NCBI GenBank assembly: GCA_003640645.1 | Contig: QGHH01000001.1 | Coordinates: 242,186-306,185, forward strand | Direction: 5' to 3' | Source: Fredinandcohnia aciditolerans | GTDB lineage: Bacteria > Bacillota > Bacilli > Bacillales > Bacillaceae_L | DNA: 64,000 nt | Part shown: one piece after another, positions 50,572 to 58,046 of the stretch | Position numbering within the stretch: position 1 is the first letter of the stretch | Layout: each line of letters starts with the position of its first letter | Notes under the pieces: model-generated | What the model saw: only the letters and a program-made list of their open reading frames with translations | Databases searched by the model: none | Told to the model about the DNA's origin: nothing | Program-made: the position numbers and the translations under genes

Positions 50572-52227
50572 TTACCCTAATCCAAGTGGATAAACGGAAG
50601 TTGTAACTTCAATTAAACGTGGCCCCTTTTCCTTAATTGCCTCGGTTAATACACTTTCAATCTGATCATTTTTTTCTATTCTCCATGATTTTAATCCCAT
50701 ACCCTCTGCAACTTTTGCGAAGTCAACATCTCCAATATTTGTACCAAAACTACGATTCGGGAATTGCTTTTCTTGATGTGCCCTGATTGTTCCGTATATG
50801 CCATTATTTACAACGATGATCGTTACATCTAAATTATGGCGTTTAATTGTTTCTAAATCTCCAATCGTCATCATTGCACCACCGTCTCCTGCAATTGCCC
50901 AAACAGGACGGTCAGAGAGAGTAACTTTTGCACCAAGAGCTGATGGGATTCCGTATCCCATTGAACCATTTACAGGTCCAAGATATACTCTATCATCCTC
51001 AAAAGAAATATAACGAAGTAACCAATGAGCGAAGTTTCCAGCATCACTCGTTACGATTGCATTTTTTTCAATAACTCTATTTAACTGATTGAATACTAAA
51101 TTCATGTCTGCTTTTTCCGTATCAATTTTTTCTTCAATAAATCTATTTTCGAATAATTGTCGTAATGAACTTGTTCTAGACTGGTTTTTATTACAAATCT
51201 TGTTTGTTAGCTCTGCATTTTCATCACAAATTTGGAGTAATGCCTTTAATACGCCTTGTTCAGATGCAATATATCCTTGAAACTTTGACCTACCACTTCT
51301 TCTCACACTTCCACTCTCAATATGTTTAGCAACTTGAACAATTTCTGTACCTTCACTAAGTAATGAACCACTACTTACTGCTATATCCTCCATTGACTGA
51401 CCAAATCCAATGATACAATCTGCTTCCTTCACCGCATTGGACGTTACCTTTGGTGAGCCAAGACCCACAGAACCTATAAAATTATCGTGTTCATTTGGAA
51501 ACGAAGAGAATCTTCTCCAGGCCCCGCATACTGGGAAGCCTAACTTTTCTGCTATTTTTGAGAGTAATAGACTTTCTTCTCCGCGAACGGCTTTCATTGC
51601 AGATACAATTAGGGGCCTGGCGGCTTCTTCTAATCTTTTTATGATTGATTCTGCGATCTCCTTCTCATAACTTGAATAAGCTAGAGCTGGTACCTCAGGT
51701 AATATCTCGTCATCAACTTCAAAACCTAATATATCTGTAGGCAGTGTGATAACAACTGGTCCTGTACGACCATTACATGCTAACCAATAGGCCTGGCGCA
51801 AAACCTCTGGGAGCTGTTCTATAGCTGTGATACAGAATACTTCCTTAGATATCGGACCAAAAAAGGATTTAAAATCAACTTCTTGGAAGGCATCACTTTG
51901 CATCAGCATCGTCGGTACTTGCCCAATCAGTGCAATCATTGGAGTCTGATCGTAATAAGCTGTTTGTATACCGATACTTAAGTTACTAGCTCCTGGTCCT
52001 CTTGTTGCCATACAAACTGCTGGTTTCCCGTTCAGCTTTCCGTATGCATCTGCAGCAAAGGATGCAGTTGATTCATGTCTAGTTGCAATTGCTTCGATGT
52101 ATTCACTGTCACGAAGAGCATCAATAACATGTAAAAAACTTTCCCCAGGCACGAAGAAAAAGCGATTTATTTCCATATGTTCCATCCACTTAATTACGTA
52201 TTTTCCACCCGTGATTTTCGAGTACAA
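50572..52227 (-). CDS. ThDP-dependent enzyme of the acetolactate synthase/decarboxylase family (copy 2)
   Basis: 551 aa. Catalytic Glu in IATRHESTASFAADAYGKLNG near residue 50; ThDP-binding motif in WAIAGDGGAMMTIGDLETIKRHNLDVTIIVVNNGIYGTI near 430-470. It diverges from copy 1 in the PYR domain (FFFVPGESFLHVIDALRDSE) and the active-site neighbourhood (AFQEVDFKSFFGPISKEV), so the two copies probably catalyse different steps or act on different 2-oxoacids. The start is TTG, with the GAGGTGA ribosome binding site overlapping the racemase stop codon five bp upstream, implying tight coupling with that gene. Confidence 0.9.
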   Translation of the reverse strand: MYSKITGGKYVIKWMEHMEINRFFFVPGESFLHVIDALRDSEYIEAIATRHESTASFAADAYGKLNGKPAVCMATRGPGASNLSIGIQTAYYDQTPMIALIGQVPTMLMQSDAFQEVDFKSFFGPISKEVFCITAIEQLPEVLRQAYWLACNGRTGPVVITLPTDILGFEVDDEILPEVPALAYSSYEKEIAESIIKRLEEAARPLIVSAMKAVRGEESLLLSKIAEKLGFPVCGAWRRFSSFPNEHDNFIGSVGLGSPKVTSNAVKEADCIIGFGQSMEDIAVSSGSLLSEGTEIVQVAKHIESGSVRRSGRSKFQGYIASEQGVLKALLQICDENAELTNKICNKNQSRTSSLRQLFENRFIEEKIDTEKADMNLVFNQLNRVIEKNAIVTSDAGNFAHWLLRYISFEDDRVYLGPVNGSMGYGIPSALGAKVTLSDRPVWAIAGDGGAMMTIGDLETIKRHNLDVTIIVVNNGIYGTIRAHQEKQFPNRSFGTNIGDVDFAKVAEGMGLKSWRIEKNDQIESVLTEAIKEKGPRLIEVTTSVYPLGLG

Positions 52228-52232
52228 TTATC

Positions 52233-53321
52233 TCACCTCACTGCAATGTTATATCTATCAATAGCCTCTTTAGATAGCTCGAAACCTAAACCAGGTTTAT
52301 TAGTTAGTTTAATTTTTCCATTCTCTACAGCTGGTGCTCCCTCAAATATCTCTTCCCACCAACCAGGGATATACTCACAAATTGTTCCATTCGGAGCAGC
52401 TGCAATTAGGTGGGCACTTACCTCAGTAAATGTATGCGATGAAACAACAAAATTAAAAGATTCTGCAAGATTTGCAACTTGCATAAATTCAGTCGGACCA
52501 CCACATCTCATGAGATCCGGCATTAATATATCGGCCACTTGATTTTGTATAAGTGGTTTAAACCCTGGTCTAGCATAGACTGTTTCCCCTGTTGCTAACG
52601 GCTGAGGAATATTGTCAGCAACTCGCTTTGTTCCTTCAATATCATGAATATTAATTGGTTCCTCAAACCAAAATAGTCTGTATTCTTCAGCCGCTTTGCC
52701 GAACTGGATGGCTTCCTGAACATTCCATGCTTGATTTGAGTCAACCATAATTTCAAGGTCATAACCAACTTCATCTCGAAGCAATTTAATTCTTTCAATA
52801 TCTGACTTCCAGTTCTTTTGTCCTACCTTAATTTTATAATGTGTATGGCCTTGCTCTAAATATTTAGCAGCTTCATTTACTAAATCCTCACTTGAATAGG
52901 AGATCCATCCGCCTGTTGCATAAACAGGAACTTCATCTCGAACACCTCCAAGCATTTTATATAATGGGACATTGTGCCGCTTAGAGAATATATCCCATAA
53001 TGCAGTATCAATTGCAGCAAGCGCCATTACCGGAGGCCCACCTTGACCGATAAAGTTGATTTTCCACCAGAGTTCATCCCAAATAGAACGAATATTGGAA
53101 ATATCTCTTCCGATAAGTCCTTCCGCAAGACTATGAACCATTGATTTAATGGAATTCGCTTGGTGCTTATCAAAACAAAATGCATATCCAATCCCTGTTA
53201 ATCCTTCTGACTTAACCTGTATAACTATGTTCTCCAAGCTCAAAAATTGGTGAATTCCGGTTGTTAATGGACGATCAAAAGGCTTTGAAAGGTGAAATAC
53301 TTCATACGCTTCGAATTTCAT
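52233..53321 (-). CDS. Mandelate racemase/muconate lactonizing enzyme family protein, mandelate racemase subgroup
   Basis: 362 aa, enolase superfamily. Mg ligands: D in IMVDSNQAW (near 197), E in WFEEPIN (near 222), E in ATGETVYA (near 247). Acid/base residues: the KxK lysines in HYKIKVGQ (near 167) and the Asp-His dyad with D in ILMPDLMRCGG (near 270) and H in VVSSHTFTEVSAHL (near 297). Both catalytic sides being present is the signature of the mandelate racemase subgroup, which includes racemases and acid-sugar dehydratases. This is therefore probably a racemase or dehydratase of a 2-hydroxyacid, not a muconate cycloisomerase. Located between the TRAP transporter and a ThDP enzyme. Confidence 0.92.
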   Translation of the reverse strand: MKFEAYEVFHLSKPFDRPLTTGIHQFLSLENIVIQVKSEGLTGIGYAFCFDKHQANSIKSMVHSLAEGLIGRDISNIRSIWDELWWKINFIGQGGPPVMALAAIDTALWDIFSKRHNVPLYKMLGGVRDEVPVYATGGWISYSSEDLVNEAAKYLEQGHTHYKIKVGQKNWKSDIERIKLLRDEVGYDLEIMVDSNQAWNVQEAIQFGKAAEEYRLFWFEEPINIHDIEGTKRVADNIPQPLATGETVYARPGFKPLIQNQVADILMPDLMRCGGPTEFMQVANLAESFNFVVSSHTFTEVSAHLIAAAPNGTICEYIPGWWEEIFEGAPAVENGKIKLTNKPGLGFELSKEAIDRYNIAVR

Positions 53322-53348
53322 TTATTAATTACCTCATTTCTTTTGATT

Positions 53349-55223
53349 TTATAAAATTTTTGATTGGTTTATATCGGTTGATAAGTTAAAACTTTTCCGG
53401 TACGAGATGTAGTTACCACCTGCTACTATAGCGAATAAAATTAGACCAATAGATTGATATAATAAATTAGGAACAATCATTAAAATAAGTGACGGGATAA
53501 GTATTATTCTCTGAGCGATATCCACTTTTTTAACAAAATACCCATGTACAAAAATAACTAACGCAAAAACCGCTACAAACGCTATTACTAATTGAATTAC
53601 AATACTCAGTGGGGTACCCATAAGAAGAATTTCATTAGAATATACAAATAGATATGGAATTAAGAACGCAGCTATTCCGATTTTACATGCTGTTATTGCA
53701 ACCTCCATAGGATCACAATCGGCAATCCCTCCAGCTGCGTATGCCGCAATTGCTACAGGAGGTGTAAAGGCTGATAGGATACCAAAGTAAAATACAAACA
53801 TATGTGCAGCCATTGGATCTAATCCAAGCTGAGTAAGGGCAGGTGCTACAGTAATCGCTAAAATTAAGTACGCTGCTACAGTTGGAAGACCCATTCCAAG
53901 AACGATAGAGGTAAGCATCGTAATAATTAGAATCATAAGTAAACTTCCACCAGAAATATCAATGATTAACCTTGAGAGATTCAGTCCTAAACCAGTAATG
54001 TTAAATACTCCTATAATAATGCCAGCAACGGCTGTAGCATAGGCAACAATCACTGAGGTTTTAGCTCCATCCTCTAATGCATGTAAGATTTGTTTGAAAC
54101 TAAGTCGAGTTTTTTTAGAAAATGCTGAAACCACGATTACGGAAATAACGGCAATCAGGGCCGAACGCATTGGTGAATAGCCCGCTATTGATAAGCAATA
54201 AATTAATACTGTTAGCGGTATAAAATGGAACCAACCTTCTTTCAAAACCTTCTTTAAATCTGGCATTTCTTCTTTTGGAGTTCTTTTGACATTAAATTTC
54301 GCCGATTCTATATCAATAGATACAAAGACTGACACATAATACAAAAGGGCCGGAAAAATTGCCGCAATCATAACCTCTGAATATTGAACTCCAATCATTT
54401 GTGCCATAATGAATACTGCAGCGCCCATTACAGGTGGAGTAATTTGCCCACCCGAGGAGGCTACAGCTTCAACGGCCCCAGCTACCCGAGGTGCGTATCC
54501 CACTTTCTTCATTAATGGAATAGTAATGGTACCCGTACTTACAACATTTGCTGTTGCAGTCCCATTTATAGATCCAAACATTGCGCTCGAAACAACAGCA
54601 ACCTTTGCTGGCCCACCTCTAAAACGTCCAAATAAAGCGGTTGCCAGATCTATAAAAAACTTCCCTCCACCAGAGACTTCGAGAAAAGAGCCAAATATCA
54701 AGAATACTATGACATATGTAGCTGCAATCATTAAAGGAGTACCAAAAATACCTTCTGTGTAAAGGAATAATTGCTGAACCATCTGGTTTAATGAGAAACC
54801 ACGATGAGCAAAGATTCCTGGTAAATATGGTCCAATAAAAGAGTAAATAAGAGCCACAGCAGCAATAATTGGCATCGCCCAGCCCATTTTTATTCGTGTT
54901 ACATCAAGTAATACAATGACCATTGTAACCCCAAATATGATATCAATAGTTGAAACTTCAGTGATCCGACCATCCCGCATAATATCTGTCCAAACGATAT
55001 ATACACCTGAAGCCGCTCCACTCAACGCAAAAATAAATCTATAAATTTTCTTCCAAAGTGGCACATCTCCTTCATTCTTTACGAATAATGCAAAATAGCC
55101 TAATAGAATAGCAGCTAGTAAATGTATCCCACTTTGTTGCATTCTCGTTAATGTTCCAAAAATGGCGACATATAAATGAAACGTACTTAGTCCTATCGCA
55201 ATTGCTTTTATCGCTATATTCAT
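53349..55223 (-). CDS. TRAP transporter fused permease (TAXI type), second system
   Basis: 624 aa, about 16 membrane segments. Family motifs: VVSSAMFGSINGTATANVVSTGTITIP, AVEAVASSGGQITPPVMGAAVFIMA, ITMLTSIVLGMGLPTVAAYLILAI and GILSAFTPPVAIAAYAAGGIADCDP. It is the transport partner of the lipoprotein at 55293-56279, encoded 69 bp upstream in the same operon. It is only distantly like the first system at 24462-26390, so a different ligand is likely. As the only transporter of the 13-gene unit it should import the pathway substrate. RBS AGGAGGAG. Confidence 0.94.
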   Translation of the reverse strand: MNIAIKAIAIGLSTFHLYVAIFGTLTRMQQSGIHLLAAILLGYFALFVKNEGDVPLWKKIYRFIFALSGAASGVYIVWTDIMRDGRITEVSTIDIIFGVTMVIVLLDVTRIKMGWAMPIIAAVALIYSFIGPYLPGIFAHRGFSLNQMVQQLFLYTEGIFGTPLMIAATYVIVFLIFGSFLEVSGGGKFFIDLATALFGRFRGGPAKVAVVSSAMFGSINGTATANVVSTGTITIPLMKKVGYAPRVAGAVEAVASSGGQITPPVMGAAVFIMAQMIGVQYSEVMIAAIFPALLYYVSVFVSIDIESAKFNVKRTPKEEMPDLKKVLKEGWFHFIPLTVLIYCLSIAGYSPMRSALIAVISVIVVSAFSKKTRLSFKQILHALEDGAKTSVIVAYATAVAGIIIGVFNITGLGLNLSRLIIDISGGSLLMILIITMLTSIVLGMGLPTVAAYLILAITVAPALTQLGLDPMAAHMFVFYFGILSAFTPPVAIAAYAAGGIADCDPMEVAITACKIGIAAFLIPYLFVYSNEILLMGTPLSIVIQLVIAFVAVFALVIFVHGYFVKKVDIAQRIILIPSLILMIVPNLLYQSIGLILFAIVAGGNYISYRKSFNLSTDINQSKIL

Positions 55224-55292
55224 ATAACACTCCTCCTAATTAAAATCAGGCATATCCCCTTATCAATAAAGTTTCAATGCCTGATTTTCAAA

Positions 55293-56279
55293 TTACTTAC
55301 TCTCTACCTCAAGTCCTTGTTCTTTTAAATATTTTGCTGCGCCTTTATGGAATGGCATTGTGACTGATGTTGTAGCATTTTCAATTGTGTAAAAGCTTCC
55401 AGAAGGATGCACCGCTACGAGTTCATCATTCTTTTCATATAGTGTCTTTATTAATGAATAAATGAGGTCTTCGTCCATTTTTTCACTTGTAGCAATAACA
55501 GTTCCATATGCAAATGTAGAGTAATCCTCTGATAAATCGTCATATGTTCCAGCAGGAATGTTTACATGGAACCAATACGGATGATCTTTAACAATATTGT
55601 CAACACGGTCTTTCGGGATTGGAATAAAGTGTAAGTCCATTGTTGCCCCTACCTCCACAATTCCTGGCGTTGGCGCTCCAAGGGGCGATGCTACAGCATC
55701 AACATTCCCATCCTTTAATGCTTCTAAGTTATCCGCGTTACTACCTTCAACAGGTTTCCAATCAGTAATTCCGTATTCATCAAAAACAGCCTTAATCATA
55801 GATTCAGTTGAACTGCCCGGTGCACCAGAGCCAACGCGCTTACCTTCAAGATCTTCAATTGTTTTAATTCCACTATCCGCTGATGTAATGATTTGTAATT
55901 CCCCAATATGTCCCCCGGTAATTGCACGCATACCTTCATATGGCTCGTCAAATAACACTTCACCTGTGTAACCATAATGTGCTTGTTCGGAGGTCAAGAA
56001 AGCGATTTCAATTTCCCCTTTCTTAAGCATTGGAACATTTTCAGCAGAAGATCCTGGAGTCGTCCTAGCTGTTGCTTCAACATTATCGAGATGCTTAGTC
56101 CAAATATCAGCCATACCTCCACCAAGGATATAGAAGGATCCTGCACTACTAGCTGTACCAATACTTAGGAATGTCTTTTTACCAGAACCTCCAGTTGATT
56201 CCCCACCACATGCACCTAATAATAAGGACATTATTAATAATAGAACCAGACCAAAAATAGATTTCCTTCTTTTTATCAT
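55293..56279 (-). CDS. TAXI-family TRAP transporter solute-binding lipoprotein, second system
   Basis: 328 aa with a lipobox LLLIMSLLLGAC-G (Cys near 24). TAXI fold: FLSIGTASSAGSFYILGGGMADIW, ARTTPGSSAENVPMLKKGEIEIAFLTS, RVGSGAPGSSTESMIKAVFDEYGITDW and the C-terminal VAVHPSGSFYTIENATTSVTMPFHKGAAKYLKEQG. The ATG at 56279 is downstream of AAAGGGGTATTACTGCA; the frame is open 14 codons further upstream without an RBS. Third gene of the catabolic unit. It binds the organic-acid substrate outside the cell and hands it to the fused permease. Confidence 0.93.
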   Translation of the reverse strand: MIKRRKSIFGLVLLLIMSLLLGACGGESTGGSGKKTFLSIGTASSAGSFYILGGGMADIWTKHLDNVEATARTTPGSSAENVPMLKKGEIEIAFLTSEQAHYGYTGEVLFDEPYEGMRAITGGHIGELQIITSADSGIKTIEDLEGKRVGSGAPGSSTESMIKAVFDEYGITDWKPVEGSNADNLEALKDGNVDAVASPLGAPTPGIVEVGATMDLHFIPIPKDRVDNIVKDHPYWFHVNIPAGTYDDLSEDYSTFAYGTVIATSEKMDEDLIYSLIKTLYEKNDELVAVHPSGSFYTIENATTSVTMPFHKGAAKYLKEQGLEVESK

Positions 56280-56336
56280 TGCAGTAATACCCCTTTCAAA
56301 ATTTAGATTATTTATTTTCAAGATTAATAGATTTCC

Positions 56337-57056
56337 TCATACCTTTTTTGGGAAATTCAAAACTAATGCCTCTGTACCTTCATTTGTTGACCTTAAGGTA
56401 AACGAGTTCTCAGATGGATGAACGAAAATACAAGTTAAATTTCCTAATTTTTTAGAGTTTAAGACAGCGCTTCCATTTATGATTAAAATATACTGTCCAT
56501 TAGTATTTTTGGCGGGTGGACACTCTAGTTGTTGACTAGAACCTAAAGTTAATTTGTATGCTGCTAGGCCATTTTCTTGAGAGGGTATCAATTCCTTTTG
56601 AACTGGTTGAGGTTGCTGAAGTAGATTAGGTATAAAGTCTAGATTTTTCACTAAATAGGAATTCTTTTTACCCTTCTTCAAAATATTACGCTGTTCTGGC
56701 ATAAAGTTTGCACCATAATCTGTTTCAGCTCGAATTGTAAAGTAGTGTAATGAGTTCTCTTCTGCTATGATAGGTCCATAAGGTTTATATCCATCAGCGT
56801 ATTGAACTGTAATTGGTCGTACATCTTGATTACCAAATTTACCTTCGCCTTTTACAATAACCTGAAACTGATCTACCCGATGAAAATGAGGTCTAATTGT
56901 TGAATTTGGTTCCTGCTCTACTAAAAAGCATTGAGGGTATTCGCCTTGTATTTCGTTTTCCAATTGAAGATATTCGGACTTCCAATATGTAGTCCCGTTG
57001 CTTAAGGTGTGCTTGCGGCGATTTTTTACAGCCTGATCGTATGTCACTATTTCCAT
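56337..57056 (-). CDS. Cupin-domain protein of unknown role
   Basis: 239 aa. A cupin barrel is suggested by RPHFHRVDQFQVIVKGEGKFG (near residues 55-75), with the usual His-x-His and Glu pattern partly kept (HFH, then Gln where Glu is common). It continues through SLHYFTIRAETDYGANFMPEQR. A second, weaker beta-rich half (about 165-235) could be another cupin fold without the metal residues. No signal peptide. It is 12 bp downstream of the SDR gene and 57 bp upstream of the TAXI gene. It could be an enzyme, or a small-molecule binding accessory; no characterised family recognised. Confidence 0.72.
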   Translation of the reverse strand: MEIVTYDQAVKNRRKHTLSNGTTYWKSEYLQLENEIQGEYPQCFLVEQEPNSTIRPHFHRVDQFQVIVKGEGKFGNQDVRPITVQYADGYKPYGPIIAEENSLHYFTIRAETDYGANFMPEQRNILKKGKKNSYLVKNLDFIPNLLQQPQPVQKELIPSQENGLAAYKLTLGSSQQLECPPAKNTNGQYILIINGSAVLNSKKLGNLTCIFVHPSENSFTLRSTNEGTEALVLNFPKKV

Positions 57057-57068
57057 TTTAACACCCCT

Positions 57069-57851
57069 TTATAAAGCTTCTCCTTTACCTCCATCGATGT
57101 TTACGGAAGTCCCTGTAACATATGAAGCAGCATCAGAAACTAGAAATCCAATTACATTTGCGGCTTCTCTTGTGTCACCAATTCTTCCAATAGGGATTTT
57201 ATGATCTGGTAATCTTGAAAACTCTTCCCATGATAAGTCTCCATGAGTTCTCTTCCACTTTCTTTCTATTTGTTCACTTCTTATTAAACCGATACAAACA
57301 GTATTTACTCGTATGTTGTATTTCCCTAGGTCCTTACTCATTGCATTCGTTAATGTCATTCCTGCTGCTCTACTAACAGATGTTGGTAATGATGAGGCCG
57401 GGGCAGTTTTCGCAATTGTTGCTGTTACATTAATAATTGCACCACCGCCCCTTTCCTTCATGTGTGGAATCGCTGCATTCGAGCAATTGATAGCTGCAAA
57501 CAATTTTAGGTCTAAATCGCTTCTCCACATTTCTTCACTAATATTTTCAAAAGAATTTGCTGCAGACTGACCAGCATTGTTAATTAAAATATCTAGGCCT
57601 CCAAAATGTTCAACGGTTTCACTTACAAAGGTCTCACAATCTTCTTTCTTGGTCACGTCTTTAGAAGCGTAATATACTTCACTTCCGGTTAGTTCTTTAA
57701 TCCTTTTCGCTGCATTTTCTAGTTTAGTTATGTCTCTTCCACAAATCGCAACCTTTGCCCCTTCCTTCGCTAGTAATATCGCACTCTCAAGGCCAATACC
57801 TGCACTTCCACCAGTTACAATTGCAATCTTGTTTTTAATGTTTAGATCCAT
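57069..57851 (-). CDS. SDR-family oxidoreductase with altered active site
   Basis: 260 aa, classical short-chain dehydrogenase length. The NAD(P) motif VTGGSAGIGLE and the structural NNAGQSA are present, and the C-terminus VIGFLVSDAASYVTGTSVNIDGG is canonical. In the active-site region (INVTATIAKTAPASSLPTSVSRAAGM) the usual Tyr-x3-Lys is replaced by Thr-x3-Arg, so normal hydride-transfer catalysis is doubtful. First gene of the 13-gene unit. Start at 57851, AAGGGGGCGGTAAG upstream; the ORF is open 14 codons further, inside the operator region. Might be a specialised dehydrogenase or a non-catalytic binding protein. Confidence 0.88.
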   Translation of the reverse strand: MDLNIKNKIAIVTGGSAGIGLESAILLAKEGAKVAICGRDITKLENAAKRIKELTGSEVYYASKDVTKKEDCETFVSETVEHFGGLDILINNAGQSAANSFENISEEMWRSDLDLKLFAAINCSNAAIPHMKERGGGAIINVTATIAKTAPASSLPTSVSRAAGMTLTNAMSKDLGKYNIRVNTVCIGLIRSEQIERKWKRTHGDLSWEEFSRLPDHKIPIGRIGDTREAANVIGFLVSDAASYVTGTSVNIDGGKGEAL

Positions 57852-57867
57852 CTTACCGCCCCCTTTA

Positions 57868-57882
57868 TACCGTCTATCGGAA
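57868..57882. promoter_or_regulatory. Candidate IclR operator 2 (TACCGTCTATCGGAA)
   Basis: Imperfect palindrome matching operator 1 at most positions, 25 bp downstream of the -10 hexamer and 17 bp upstream of the SDR start codon. On the minus strand it reads TTCCGATAGACGGTA. Located in the same place relative to the promoter as operators 1 and 3. Confidence 0.6.
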
Positions 57883-57907
57883 TTGTGTTTCAATATGCGA
57901 TATCATT

Positions 57908-57936
57908 ATTATAAAAGACGCTTGTAAAGTAATCAA
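57908..57936 (-). promoter_or_regulatory. SigA-type promoter of the 13-gene catabolic unit
   Basis: On the minus strand: -35 TTGATT (57936-57931), 17-bp spacer, -10 TATAAT (57913-57908). It precedes the SDR gene. No comparable promoter was evident in the short gaps of the following 13 kb, although the 118-bp gap before the tautomerase gene could hold one. Confidence 0.65.
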
Positions 57937-58046
57937 TATTATATTCTAAACTTTTTAAAAATTCCGAATTCTAATTATGTTAATATACTAAAAAACACTA
58001 GTAGTTCGTTTATTTAAGGGATTAACTACCTTCAAAAACTATACAA

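Noticed and set aside
52233-53321. Muconate cycloisomerase (beta-ketoadipate pathway)
   Set aside because: The Asp-His dyad (MPD and SSH) places it in the mandelate racemase subgroup, and no catechol dioxygenase or muconolactone isomerase is nearby.
57868-57893. N-terminal extension of the SDR protein up to 57893
   Set aside because: The extension overlaps the operator and leader region; the ATG at 57851 has a strong GGGGGCGG ribosome binding site and gives the canonical SDR N-terminus.
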